Assembly: GCF_000154225.1 (NCBI RefSeq)
Contig: NZ_DS264586.1
Coordinates: 2,138,527-2,202,526 of the forward strand
DNA from: Schaalia dentiphila ATCC 17982
GTDB lineage: Bacteria > Actinomycetota > Actinomycetes > Actinomycetales > Actinomycetaceae
Reading direction: 5' to 3'
DNA length: 64,000 nt
The notes beneath the pieces were generated by a model. The model did not search any database and was not told the DNA's origin. It worked only from the letters and a program-made list of their open reading frames with translations. Made by a program: the position numbers and the translations under genes. Every line of letters begins with the position of its first letter. Within the stretch, counting starts at the first letter, position 1. Positions 43,018-51,930 of the stretch are shown piece by piece.

Positions 43018-44223
43018 ATGTTGATTCTGCACACCTCCGACTGGCACCTGGGGCGCACGCTGCACGGCGCGTCCCTGGGCGACAGCGCGGATGCGTTCAT
43101 CGAGTGGTTGGTGGCCCTGGTGCGTGAGCGCGGCGTGGATGCCGTGCTCATTTCGGGCGACGTGTTCGACCGCGCGGTCCCGCCCGTGGATGCGCTCGCG
43201 CGGATGCGCCGCGCCCTGCGCGAGCTGACGGAGATCACGACGGTCATCCTGACGTCGGGAAACCACGATGGGGCCGCGCGCCTGGGGCTGTTCGCCGACA
43301 TGCTCACCCCCTCGCTGCACGTGGTGACGGACCCGGAGGCGATCGGTACGCCGGTCGAGGCCGGGGGTGCTCTCGTGTACCCGATGCCCTACCTGGAGCC
43401 CGACCTCGTACGCCAGAGTCTGTCGGACCTGCCTGCGCGGGGCGAGGCCGACCTGCCCACTCCCCTACCTCGCTCCCACCAGGCGGTTCTGGGGGCGGCG
43501 TTGCGCCGGGTACGCGCGGACCTTGAGGCTTGGCGCGACGCGGGCGACGAGCGCCCGGCCATCGCGATGCCGCATGCCTTCGTGACGGGCGCCCAGGCCT
43601 CGGACTCGGAGCGCGACATCCAGGTGGGCGGCGTCTCCTCCGTATCGGCGGACCTGTTCGACACGCTCGGGGGTGAGGAGCCCCTGACCCACGGCCTGGA
43701 CTACGTGGCGGCCGGGCACCTGCACCGCCCGCAGGACATCTCGGGTGCATCCGTCCCGATCCGCTACGCGGGCTCCCCCATCGCGTATTCATTCTCCGAG
43801 GCCGGGGCCACCAAGTCGATCACCCTCGTGACCACGGATGCCACCTCGGTGACCGACATCGAGGTGGTGCCCATCCCCACGCTGCGGGGCATCGCGGTAC
43901 TCGAGGGAACCATGGATGAGCTGCTCGCGGATCCCGACGAGGCCACCACGGCCTCGTACGTGTCGATCACGGTCACGGACGACGCGCGCCCCGAGCGCAT
44001 GGTGCCTCGCATCCGGGAGGTCTACCCGCATGCCCTGGTCGTCGTGCACCGTCCCTCCCAGGCCCCCGCGCTCGCTCCCGCGATGACCGTGCGCGCGTCC
44101 CGCGATCCGCGCGAGGTCACGGAGGAGTTTTACGAGGCCGTGGGCGGGCGGGCGCTAAGCGCTCAAGAGCGCGAGCTGGCCCTGGACGTGTGGGCGCAGC
44201 TTCGAGGAAAGGACAGGCAGTGA
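43018..44223 (+). CDS. sbcD: Exonuclease subunit SbcD
   Basis: 401 residues from ATG 43018. It is the Mre11-type nuclease of the SbcCD complex, which cuts hairpins and DNA ends during repair. Metallophosphatase motifs: H-T-S-D-W-H-L-G near residue 5, G-D-V-F-D near 49, G-N-H-D near 83, and A-G-H-L-H-R late in the domain. A C-terminal capping region follows. The stop overlaps the sbcC GTG by 4 nt. SbcCD attacks long palindromes, relevant to the palindromic repeat clusters in this window. Confidence 0.95.
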   Translation: MLILHTSDWHLGRTLHGASLGDSADAFIEWLVALVRERGVDAVLISGDVFDRAVPPVDALARMRRALRELTEITTVILTSGNHDGAARLGLFADMLTPSLHVVTDPEAIGTPVEAGGALVYPMPYLEPDLVRQSLSDLPARGEADLPTPLPRSHQAVLGAALRRVRADLEAWRDAGDERPAIAMPHAFVTGAQASDSERDIQVGGVSSVSADLFDTLGGEEPLTHGLDYVAAGHLHRPQDISGASVPIRYAGSPIAYSFSEAGATKSITLVTTDATSVTDIEVVPIPTLRGIAVLEGTMDELLADPDEATTASYVSITVTDDARPERMVPRIREVYPHALVVVHRPSQAPALAPAMTVRASRDPREVTEEFYEAVGGRALSAQERELALDVWAQLRGKDRQ

Positions 44224-47200
44224 AGATTCGGTGGCTACGTATTGTGGGCATCGGCCCCTTCGCGGGCAAGCATACGGTCGACTTTTCGGCCTTCGAGGAC
44301 TCGGGGCTGTTCCTGCTGGACGGCCCCACGGGCGCGGGCAAGTCCACGCTCATCGACGCGATCACCTTCGCCCTGTACGGCGACGTGGCGCGCACGAAGG
44401 ACGCGTCGAAGGACCGCCTGCGGTCCAACCACATCTCGGATTCGGATCCGTCGGAGGCGGACCTGGTGTTCGAGGTGGGGACGGGCATCTACCGGGTGAC
44501 CCGCACCCCCGCGTACACCCCGGCGGGCAAGAAGTCGCAGCGCAATTCGAAGTCGACGCTGATGCGGGTCGTCGAGGATCCGGACGCGCCGGACGGGTGG
44601 CGTACGGTGGAGCCGATCGCGTCGGGTCCCCGCGACGTGGGCTCCGAAATTCCGGCAATCGTGGGCCTGGATAAGGACCAGTTCCTGCAGACGATCGTGC
44701 TCCCGCAGGGCAAGTTCTCCCAGTTCCTCAACGCCACGTCGGATGCTCGCGAGCAGATCCTGCGCGACATTTTCGACACGCAGATCTACGTGGACTTCAC
44801 GAAGGCCCTCGTCGATGCGGCCGCCTCGTCGAAGCGTGGCATCGAAGAGCGGCGCGTGGCTGCCATCGGTGCTTTCGAGCGCGTGCGCTCACTGGACGCA
44901 GCCTTTGCCGAGAACGGCACTGAGGACGGGTCTGCCGCCGACGGCCGGGCGGCCGACGCCAAGGAGGCCGATCAGCTGGATGCGGGCGCGGAGGATTCCA
45001 GCGCCGTAACGCGCTGGGCCGAGGACGCATGCGAGCGCGCACGCGAGGCGCACGCACAGACCCTGCACCTTGCCGAGGTGGCCACGGCAACCGCGCGCGA
45101 GGCTTCCCGCGCCCTGTCCGAGGGGCGTGCCCTGGCTGAGGCCCAGGCGGAGCACGCACGCCTCAGCGCGACGCTCGCCGAGCTCACCTCATCGGAGGGA
45201 GCAATCGCATCCGATCGTGAGCGCGCGGGTCAGGCCCGCCGAGCGCTGGCCGTGGCTCCCCTCGACGCGGCCGAGGCCTCGGCACGGGCTCGTCTGGAGG
45301 CTGCGGGAGACCAGGTCGCGGCCCTGTCCCCTGCTCTCGGAGACGAAGATTCCATCGATTCCACATCCTTGACACCCGAGGCCGTGGCCACTCTCGGCAA
45401 GCGGGCGCAGGACCTGCGCGACGAGGCGACGCGCACGCGCGGTTCTCTCGAGGAGGCCCTGGCCGTCGAAGGCTCGCTGCCCGAAGTGCGCACCCACATC
45501 GACTCGCTGCGCTCCCAGCATGAGCAGGCATTGGCGCGCATCGCGTCGATCGAGGCCGAGCGCGAGACGTTGCCCCTGCGCATCGAGCAGGCCTCCGAGG
45601 CCCTGCGCCTCATGCGAGCGGATGCCGACACGCTGCCCGAGGCCGCGTCCGCGCTGCGCGCCCTCAATGAGCGCCTGGATGCCTCCATGCAGGCGGACCT
45701 GCTGCGCTCGGCTCTCCTCGGAGCATCGGACGAGCTGCGCGAGGCCACGGTCGCCGCGAAGCTTGCGAATGCCGCGGCGGCGGACGGCCACGACCTGTGG
45801 ATCGCGCAGAGCGCATCGGCGCTCGCACTCGAACTCGAGGAGGACATACCCTGTCCCGTGTGTGGCTCCACCGCTCACCCCAATCCCGCACCGGCCGCGG
45901 ACGGGGAGATCACGCGCGAGCAGGTCGCGGAGCTCGACCAGGCGCGAGACCGTGCGGAGGCCGCGCTGCGGGATGCGCAGGCTGGCCACCAGGATCTTGT
46001 GCGTCGTATCGCCCAGCTCAACGAGGTGGCCGGCGCCCCCACGCCAACGCTCGAAACCGAGCGGGATGGAGCCGCCGAGCTCGTTGCGAAGCTCGAGGCT
46101 CTCAGCCCGCAGATCACAGAGATCGAGGCGGCCCTCGCGCAGGAGCGGGCCCGCCTCGACGGCCTCACGGACTCCCTCGCGAGCGCCCGAGAGACCGCCG
46201 CTTCCCTCGCGTCCACCCTCCAGGAGCGCAAATCTGCTCTGGCTGCGGCTGAGGCCCGCGTGGAGACTGAGCGCGCCGACTACACCTCCCTTGATGCGCG
46301 CGCTACAGCCCTGGATGAGCGCGCACGCCGAGCGGCGGCCCTGGCCGGGGCCTGCGCCGATTGGGACAACGCCCGCGCCGCGCTCGCGCAGGCGCAGCGA
46401 TCCCTTGCGGATGCACTTGAGGAACAGGGCCTCGAGGCGGACTCGTGGCGCACGCTCCTGCTTCCACTCCCCCAGGTTGAGGCTCTCGAGGCGCGCGTGG
46501 CCGCGCACGAGAAGGCACTCTTCGCGGCACACGAAGCGCTTGCTTCGGAGCGCCTGACCCGCGCGGCATCGGCGCCCGCGCCGGACCTTGAAGCCCTCAC
46601 CGAGACCGCCCGCAAGGCCGAGGAGGACGCCGCTATGGCGGCCCGAGCTTCGGGTATTCTCGAGCAGCACTGCGCTCAGCTGGACGCCGCCCGCGCCTCC
46701 CTTGAGCATGCGTTGGAGGCGCTCGGGCGTGCCCGGGAGCAGGCCGGGCCCATCCACCGCCTGGCAGACATTGCCGCGGCATCCGGCCCGGAGAACCTGG
46801 CCTCCACTCCCCTGTCGGCGTGGGTGCTCATCGCGCGACTAGAGGAGGTCCTGGCGGCCGCGAACCCACGCCTCGCGGCAATCTCATCGGGACGCTACGA
46901 GCTCGTGTCCGTCCCCGACGACGGCACCGCCTCGCGCAAGTCCGGCCTGGGCCTGGCAATCGTCGATCACGATACGGACGCGCTACGCAGCCCGCGCACG
47001 CTGTCGGGCGGGGAAACGTTCTACACGTCCCTCGCGCTGGCGCTCGGCCTCGCGGACGTCGTCTCAGCCGAGGCCGGAGGCGTCGAGCTGCGCACGATGT
47101 TCATCGACGAGGGCTTCGGATCGCTCGACTCGCACACGCTGAGCCTGGTCATGGCGCAGCTCCAGGCGCTGCGCTGCGCGGGACGCACGGTCGGCGTCAT

Positions 47201-47294
47201 CTCGCACGTCGAGGAGATGGCGACCCAGATCGCGGATCAGATCCAGGTGCGACCTCTGCCGGAGGGCGGATCGACCCTCAGCGTGCGCGCGTAG
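44220..47294 (+). CDS. sbcC: Exonuclease subunit SbcC (SMC-like ATPase)
   Basis: 1024 residues from GTG 44220. It is the Rad50-type ATPase partner of SbcD. Walker A is G-P-T-G-A-G-K-S-T at 35-43 and the Q-loop is D-Q-F-L-Q-T. Long Ala/Glu/Arg coiled coils flank the zinc hook Cys545-P-V-Cys548. The C-terminal lobe has L-S-G-G-E-T-F-Y and Walker B M-F-I-D-E-G-F-G-S-L-D. The full domain set and usual length are present. The coils contain many short repeats of Ala/Glu codons with no sign of frameshift. Confidence 0.96.
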   Translation: MKIRWLRIVGIGPFAGKHTVDFSAFEDSGLFLLDGPTGAGKSTLIDAITFALYGDVARTKDASKDRLRSNHISDSDPSEADLVFEVGTGIYRVTRTPAYTPAGKKSQRNSKSTLMRVVEDPDAPDGWRTVEPIASGPRDVGSEIPAIVGLDKDQFLQTIVLPQGKFSQFLNATSDAREQILRDIFDTQIYVDFTKALVDAAASSKRGIEERRVAAIGAFERVRSLDAAFAENGTEDGSAADGRAADAKEADQLDAGAEDSSAVTRWAEDACERAREAHAQTLHLAEVATATAREASRALSEGRALAEAQAEHARLSATLAELTSSEGAIASDRERAGQARRALAVAPLDAAEASARARLEAAGDQVAALSPALGDEDSIDSTSLTPEAVATLGKRAQDLRDEATRTRGSLEEALAVEGSLPEVRTHIDSLRSQHEQALARIASIEAERETLPLRIEQASEALRLMRADADTLPEAASALRALNERLDASMQADLLRSALLGASDELREATVAAKLANAAAADGHDLWIAQSASALALELEEDIPCPVCGSTAHPNPAPAADGEITREQVAELDQARDRAEAALRDAQAGHQDLVRRIAQLNEVAGAPTPTLETERDGAAELVAKLEALSPQITEIEAALAQERARLDGLTDSLASARETAASLASTLQERKSALAAAEARVETERADYTSLDARATALDERARRAAALAGACADWDNARAALAQAQRSLADALEEQGLEADSWRTLLLPLPQVEALEARVAAHEKALFAAHEALASERLTRAASAPAPDLEALTETARKAEEDAAMAARASGILEQHCAQLDAARASLEHALEALGRAREQAGPIHRLADIAAASGPENLASTPLSAWVLIARLEEVLAAANPRLAAISSGRYELVSVPDDGTASRKSGLGLAIVDHDTDALRSPRTLSGGETFYTSLALALGLADVVSAEAGGVELRTMFIDEGFGSLDSHTLSLVMAQLQALRCAGRTVGVISHVEEMATQIADQIQVRPLPEGGSTLSVRA

Positions 47295-47297
47295 GTG

Positions 47298-47768
47298 TCA
47301 GCCCTGGTGCAGGGCCAGGACGGCGGGGCGCTCGGAGCGGTCGAACCACGCCAGGGAGGACTCCCACAGGGCGGCCACGGCCTCGTCGGCGCTCTCCTGC
47401 GTATCGGCGCTCAGGACGGCCTGCACTGCGGGTGAGGCGTCGGGCAGGTCCGCGAGGATAGCGGCCACGTCCGACCAGGTGTATTCGAAGGCCGGGGCCG
47501 CGAAGATGTGGGGTTCGATCTGCTCGCCGGGGGTCAGCGTCGTCGAGGTGGGGGTGTCGACGGCCAGGACGACGCGAGCGACGCCCGCTCCCTCCGTCTC
47601 GCGCGCCAGTTCGAGGGAGGACAGCGCCGCCTCGGTGATGGCGTCGTCCTCGAGGACCTCGATATCCTCGCCACTCATGCCGGCCTCGGGCACACACAGG
47701 ACGCCGCTGCGCACGGGCGGCAGCGGGACGCACAGGTCGGACAGGACGGCGGGAACATAGACGCGCAT
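47298..47768 (-). CDS. DUF6912-family protein
   Basis: 156 residues from ATG 47768. It opens M-R-V-Y-V-P-A-V-L, the start typical of a conserved actinobacterial family of unknown function (DUF6912). It has no signal peptide, membrane segment or catalytic motif that I can identify. A D-V-A-A-I-L-A-D-L region and a W-F-D-R-S-E-R end lie in the acidic second half. It starts 2 nt after the CpaE-like gene on the same strand, so it is probably the last gene of that operon. It converges with sbcC. Confidence 0.7.
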   Translation of the reverse strand: MRVYVPAVLSDLCVPLPPVRSGVLCVPEAGMSGEDIEVLEDDAITEAALSSLELARETEGAGVARVVLAVDTPTSTTLTPGEQIEPHIFAAPAFEYTWSDVAAILADLPDASPAVQAVLSADTQESADEAVAALWESSLAWFDRSERPAVLALHQG

Positions 47769-47770
47769 GG

Positions 47771-48958
47771 TCACAGTGTAGGCACCCACTGCTCGACAAT
47801 CGCCTGCAACGCGTCGGATGCGTCGCAACGCGCACCGTTTTCTCCCAGAGCCTTGCCTCGCAGGGAAGCCCGCCCAACACCCTCATCCTCGGGAACGACG
47901 TGGAAAATGCAGTCGGGCATGAAAGCGCCGATCGCCGCCTGCAGGGAGGGCACCGGGTGCGGGCCGATAGCCGCGGTGCTCACGCGGTTGACGATCACCT
48001 CGACCGGAATGGCGCGCTCTTGCTCCTCCCACCACCGCGCCAGGAACGAGAGCCGGTTGATGCCGACGATATCACCGCGCGCGACGATGACGAGCCGATC
48101 GGCGCGCTCAAGCACCCCGAGCGCGGCATCGTCACGGCTGGCCCCGCGCGAGGCCTTTTCCAGCGAGGTCGACGCAATATCAACGACCGAGTAACGGGCG
48201 CTCAGGCGCAGTGCCCCGACGATGGATTCGATACCGGGTTTGCTCACTTCTCGCCAGCGGTGTGGCGTCACGAGGCCCGTGATGACGTGCAGGTTCTCGG
48301 AGCGCATGACGGCTGCCCCGAGCGTGTCCGCGGGCGTGATGGGGCCGCGCGAAGCCGTACGCGCGAGGGTTGACAGACCCGACGCATGGACGGGAAGGCC
48401 CAGCAGGTGCGCAATCGTCGGGTTGGCGGTGTCCGCATCGACGAGGAGGGTGGGTCCGTGGGCGGACAGCGCGGTCGCGATGCCGACAGCGAGGGTCGTA
48501 CGCCCGGGCGCACCGGATGTCCCCCAGACGGCCAGCACGCTGCCCGGAGCGGAGGGCGGAGGAGGCGGCGGTGGCGCGGACGAGGCCGTGGCAGGGGTCG
48601 AGGGGCGCGTGCGCGTCGCCGCGATGAGAGAGTTGACGACCTGGTCGGGGCTGCCGGGCGCGGCGACCGAGGCGACCCCCAGAGCGATGAGGCGGGAGCG
48701 CTCGTGATGGGGCGCAAGGGCAACGACGACCATGCCGCAAGCGCGGAGCGATTCAACGGTCTCGATCGTCAGGTCGGGGTCGGATCCGTCGATGACCGCG
48801 AGGTCGGCGAGGCCGGCGCGGGCCGCGGCGACGACCTCAGCCAGGTCAGCGCAGCGCCGGACGATGGCAAGGACATCCGATCGGCCCTGAATCGCCTGGA
48901 TGAGGGGTGCCTCGTAGCGCTGATCGGCGAGGATGACGACCCCGTGGACGGAGCTCAC
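47771..48958 (-). CDS. CpaE-like receiver plus MinD/ParA-type ATPase
   Basis: 395 residues from GTG 48958, overlapping the SAF gene stop by 4 nt. Residues 1-115 resemble a degenerate receiver (V-V-I-L-A-D, V-I-D-G-S-D, V-V-A-L-A-P). A Pro-run linker lies at 129-135. The ATPase begins at 146 with G-T-S-G-A-P-G-R-T-T, where Arg replaces the usual second Lys; a D-A-D-T switch and V-I-V-A-R-G follow. Such proteins position Flp/Tad pilus machines or related secretion sites. The other tad genes are not in the window. Confidence 0.8.
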   Translation of the reverse strand: MSSVHGVVILADQRYEAPLIQAIQGRSDVLAIVRRCADLAEVVAAARAGLADLAVIDGSDPDLTIETVESLRACGMVVVALAPHHERSRLIALGVASVAAPGSPDQVVNSLIAATRTRPSTPATASSAPPPPPPPSAPGSVLAVWGTSGAPGRTTLAVGIATALSAHGPTLLVDADTANPTIAHLLGLPVHASGLSTLARTASRGPITPADTLGAAVMRSENLHVITGLVTPHRWREVSKPGIESIVGALRLSARYSVVDIASTSLEKASRGASRDDAALGVLERADRLVIVARGDIVGINRLSFLARWWEEQERAIPVEVIVNRVSTAAIGPHPVPSLQAAIGAFMPDCIFHVVPEDEGVGRASLRGKALGENGARCDASDALQAIVEQWVPTL

Positions 48959-49590
48959 GGCGCCCCCACGGGGACTGCGGCCAGCTCGTCGGTCGAGGAC
49001 TGCGCGGCGAGGAGGACCGGCATGGACTGGGCGTTCGCGAGGATCTCGATCCGCTGGCCACGGTGCGACTGGGACGAGGCCTCGATCCGACGCACGAAGG
49101 TGAAGGTCCCCTCGATCTCGCGCGCCTGATTGCCAGCCTGTCCCTGCCTGCGCGCGGGGATCGTCCACAGCCGGATCCGCGTTCCATCAGCGACCCCGTC
49201 GGGCAGCCCGGCACTGACCGTGACGGCCACGCGCAGCATGTCTGTCTGCACTGTTCCACTGTCCCCCTGTGACAGATCCGTGCGCATGACGATCTGGCCG
49301 GGGGTGATCTGCCGAGTCGCGACGGACCCCATGGGGGCCTCGGACGTGGGAACGTAGACGTCCGAGTCGACGCTGAGGACAACCTCTCGGACATTGTCCG
49401 CAGTGAGGGTTTCCCCCGGGGCGATGGTCGTCGTCGCGGTGTAGACGCGGCTTCCTCCCCGTAGGAGGCCGCTGAGTGCACTGAAGGCGATCACGGACGC
49501 GATGATGAGGACCAAGCCGATAACGAATCGACGGTCCATCTTGCCGGGGGCGCGCGTCGGGATCGACACTGAAGCTGAGACGCGTTTCAC
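48955..49590 (-). CDS. SAF-domain (CpaB/RcpC-like) membrane-anchored protein
   Basis: 211 residues if GTG 49590 is used; GTG 49605 and TTG 49611 are alternatives and none has an ideal site. A single membrane segment (about 22-40) follows a basic start. The SAF domain (about 48-115) contains I-A-P-G-E-T-L-T-A-D-N-V and I-T-P-G-Q-I-V. In Flp pilus systems CpaB/RcpC is periplasmic and helps secretin assembly; in Gram-positive relatives it sits outside the membrane beside the pilus ATPase. Operon with the CpaE-like gene. Confidence 0.75.
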   Translation of the reverse strand: MKRVSASVSIPTRAPGKMDRRFVIGLVLIIASVIAFSALSGLLRGGSRVYTATTTIAPGETLTADNVREVVLSVDSDVYVPTSEAPMGSVATRQITPGQIVMRTDLSQGDSGTVQTDMLRVAVTVSAGLPDGVADGTRIRLWTIPARRQGQAGNQAREIEGTFTFVRRIEASSQSHRGQRIEILANAQSMPVLLAAQSSTDELAAVPVGAP

Positions 49591-49728
49591 TCCTCTATGA
49601 TGCACGCTCAACCGAAAAAGCGGTAGGTTGCCGACTATTCATCAGAACCAACCGATGCGATCGGTGAAATGACGCGTAAAAAATTGCCGACTCAAACCAA
49701 TCAAACGAAGCAACCCCAACTGATAGCA

Positions 49729-49744
49729 TGTTGCCATGGCAACA
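49729..49744. promoter_or_regulatory. 16-bp perfect palindrome centred on a start codon
   Basis: TGTTGCCATGGCAACA spans the ATG of the BldC-like gene (49736). The core TTGCC recurs in TTGCCGACT at 49628 and 49684 in the same interval. It could be an autoregulatory site; this is inferred. Confidence 0.4.
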
Positions 49745-49948
49745 CGATTCCTCACCCTCGCTGACGTCGCCGAGACCCTGAATCTCACGATGTCAGCCAC
49801 CCGCGCCCTCGTTTCCTCCGGCGAGCTCCCGGCCATTCAGGTCGGCGGCAAGCACGTGTGGAGGATCGAAGAATCGGTCCTGGAGCAGTTCATCCAGGAT
49901 CAATACGCCGCGACGCGCGAGCGTCAGAAGGCGGAAAACGCTCACTAG
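49736..49948 (+). CDS. BldC-like / excisionase-family helix-turn-helix regulator
   Basis: 70 residues from ATG 49736. A MerR-type winged helix-turn-helix fills the protein: F-L-T-L-A-D-V-A-E-T-L-N-L as helix 1-2, V-S-S-G-E-L-P-A-I-Q-V-G as the wing, W-R-I-E-E-S-V-L-E-Q-F as the last helix. This is the layout of BldC, a developmental regulator in Streptomyces, and of phage excisionases. Divergence from the SAF-CpaE operon suggests control of that operon. A 16-bp palindrome is centred on its start codon, and no ribosome binding site is visible, so translation may be leaderless. Confidence 0.82.
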   Translation: MATRFLTLADVAETLNLTMSATRALVSSGELPAIQVGGKHVWRIEESVLEQFIQDQYAATRERQKAENAH

Positions 49949-50508
49949 TCGTCCGACCATCGCTGGCCGAGCACGCGGAGTCGACGAAGCCCCGCAAGTG
50001 CCAGAGACACGGTCATGCCACCTACTTCATCCCGGCCGTCATAGGCGAAGGCCTCTCCATCCAGGGCGACATCGACGTGGTCCGCATAGACCGCGTCGAT
50101 GACCCCCCGATGGTCACCCCCGTCGGATTCGATGACGACTCCGACACCGCGTGCACCTAGTTCGCGCAGGACATGGCCGACACCGACGCCCCCTCGCATG
50201 GAGGACTCGCGCGCAACACTGCGCCCGAGGGGCCAGGCCGCGACGATCGCGGAGAGCATGATCAGGCTATCGTCGCGACTTCCGCGCAGGAGCACCCACG
50301 AGCGGGTCGAATCGAGCACCGCCCCAGTGATCGTCAAACCCCCTCGCAGCGCCAGTGTAATATCACCGTCTGCACCGGCCAGGCGGGCAGACAGACTGAC
50401 CGAGGCGCGTTCAGCATCGGTGAGTTCGTCGATGAGCGCATCGAGATCGCGACCGCGCTCATCATCAAATTGTGCTTCTAGCTCGGCAATGAACGCTGAC
50501 ATATCCAT
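49945..50508 (-). CDS. Conserved actinobacterial protein of unknown function
   Basis: 187 residues from ATG 50508 (GGGG upstream). No signal peptide or membrane segment. It starts M-D-M-S-A-F-I-A-E-L-E-A-Q-F and continues with a beta-rich domain (V-S-L-S-A-R-L, G-D-I-T-L-A-L-R-G-G, W-V-L-L-R-G). A similar small protein beside bldC-like genes is familiar in actinobacteria, but I cannot name it. It is convergent with the BldC-like gene, with a 4-nt overlap. Confidence 0.65.
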   Translation of the reverse strand: MDMSAFIAELEAQFDDERGRDLDALIDELTDAERASVSLSARLAGADGDITLALRGGLTITGAVLDSTRSWVLLRGSRDDSLIMLSAIVAAWPLGRSVARESSMRGGVGVGHVLRELGARGVGVVIESDGGDHRGVIDAVYADHVDVALDGEAFAYDGRDEVGGMTVSLALAGLRRLRVLGQRWSDD

Positions 50509-50637
50509 GCCCCTACGATGCCACATTCATGCGCCACACATCACATTTAGATAACATAAACTAACATCTATTGACATGGTGCACTATAAAGCGGATAGTT
50601 AACGCATCGAATCCGTCCACTCAATGAAGAGTTCACC

Positions 50638-51360
50638 ATGACTGATGATTCACTGACCGTCGCCGGCCAATCACACCTCACCGACGCATTTCTCTGGCTC
50701 GTTGGTGCCCCGCTGTGCCTCCTCGACGCACTCTATCTCTCCCGCCTCGCTCCACCCCTGAGCGCGGAGCGTCCCGAGACGCTCATCCTCTGGGTTCTCG
50801 GCATTGCTGCCCTCGCGCTCCTGGCGTGGAGTCTCCTATGCTCAGCATGCGCTCACCTCGCGCTCCTGCGCGTTGCTCCACCAGCGGCGCGCACAGCTGC
50901 ACGTTTCTTCGTCTGCCGTTGCGGCACCCGTCTCTCGCGGTCGCTTCTGGCTCGCGCCGGAGCCAGCGCATTGATTGGCTCCACACTCGTCACCGGTGCA
51001 CCCGCCGCGGCTTCCCTGGCAGCACCGCAGGAACAGACCTCCCCCGCCGTCTCACTGACGTGGGCGGATACCCCCGGAGCCCCTTCCCCCGACCAGGAGG
51101 CGACACAGACTGCTCCGGCCACATTGCCCGTGCCCGCGCAGGATGCACCGGACGCGGATACGCCCGATCACCCTACCTCAATCACGGTCGCGCCGGGCGA
51201 TTCACTCTGGTCGATCGCCGCCTCCCTGCGCCCCGACGCCGATGATGCGCACATCGACGCCACGTGGCGGGCAATCCACGCGGCCAACGCCGAATCGGTC
51301 CACGACCCATCTCTCATCTACCCCGGACAGACACTCGCCATCCCCCAGGACCTGCCATGA
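50638..51360 (+). CDS. LysM-domain membrane protein
   Basis: 240 residues from ATG 50638. Two or three hydrophobic segments lie near 17-35, 49-72 and 105-120. A Pro/Ala/Asp-rich linker (about 125-180) leads to one LysM domain at the end (about 182-237; I-T-V-A-P-G-D-S-L-W-S-I-A and L-I-Y-P-G-Q-T-L). LysM binds N-acetylglucosamine in peptidoglycan, so the C-terminus should lie outside the membrane. It overlaps the Rv3235-like gene by 4 nt, and these two precede secA, a common actinobacterial neighbourhood. Confidence 0.85.
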   Translation: MTDDSLTVAGQSHLTDAFLWLVGAPLCLLDALYLSRLAPPLSAERPETLILWVLGIAALALLAWSLLCSACAHLALLRVAPPAARTAARFFVCRCGTRLSRSLLARAGASALIGSTLVTGAPAAASLAAPQEQTSPAVSLTWADTPGAPSPDQEATQTAPATLPVPAQDAPDADTPDHPTSITVAPGDSLWSIAASLRPDADDAHIDATWRAIHAANAESVHDPSLIYPGQTLAIPQDLP

Positions 51361-51848
51361 GCACCCAAATCGCGCCCCGGCCTCGCGCCTCCGAGGCCCC
51401 CAGACGACGGACCAGCACGAGGCCCACCCCCACCCGTCCGATCCAGCCCACCCCGTTCCGGTGGAGTCAGGATCCTGAGTTGGTCTACAGGGCGGCAACA
51501 TCGCCGACACCAACCCACTACGTCACCCTCCCACGGCAGAATCTCCCGGATCCCGGACCGTGGGCGGCAAATCTCGCACGCGCCATCGTCGAGGTCGTCA
51601 CGGGCGTTCGTCAGGCACCCCAGCTGCGCCGTTGGATGTTGCCCGATCTCTACGGGGCTCTCGTGTGCGTCCACATGTCCCCATGCGCACGGGGAACGAG
51701 GCCCGTCGACGTACGCACGTGCCCCGTCGACGAGCGCACAACAGAGGCCGCCGTCATCGTCTCCACGGTCTCGCGTACCTTCGCCCTCGCCCTGCGGCTT
51801 GAGGAGTACCACGGGCGATGGATCACGACGGCCCTCGAACTCGCCTGA
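51357..51848 (+). CDS. Rv3235-family protein (DUF6459)
   Basis: 163 residues from ATG 51357, overlapping the LysM gene (ATGA). The N-terminal third is Arg/Pro rich and probably disordered. The second half has the family pattern L-A-R-A-I-V-E-V-V-T-G-x-R, Q-L-R-R-W-M and a closing region V-S-T-V-S-R-T-F-A-L-A-L-R-L-E. Relatives lie beside secA in mycobacteria and other actinobacteria; function unknown. Soluble, no signal peptide. Confidence 0.75.
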   Translation: MSTQIAPRPRASEAPRRRTSTRPTPTRPIQPTPFRWSQDPELVYRAATSPTPTHYVTLPRQNLPDPGPWAANLARAIVEVVTGVRQAPQLRRWMLPDLYGALVCVHMSPCARGTRPVDVRTCPVDERTTEAAVIVSTVSRTFALALRLEEYHGRWITTALELA

Positions 51849-51880
51849 CGGACCGGCCGCGCGGCTCGACGGATACACAA

Positions 51881-51918
51881 ACGGGTGAGGGGGCTCCCGC
51901 AGGAACCCCCTCACCCGT
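51881..51918. terminator. Bidirectional terminator between the Rv3235-like gene and secA
   Basis: ACGGGTGAGGGGG (51881-51893) pairs perfectly with CCCCCTCACCCGT (51906-51918). It lies between two convergent stops and probably serves both. Confidence 0.8.
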
Positions 51919-51930
51919 GACGTGTACCGA

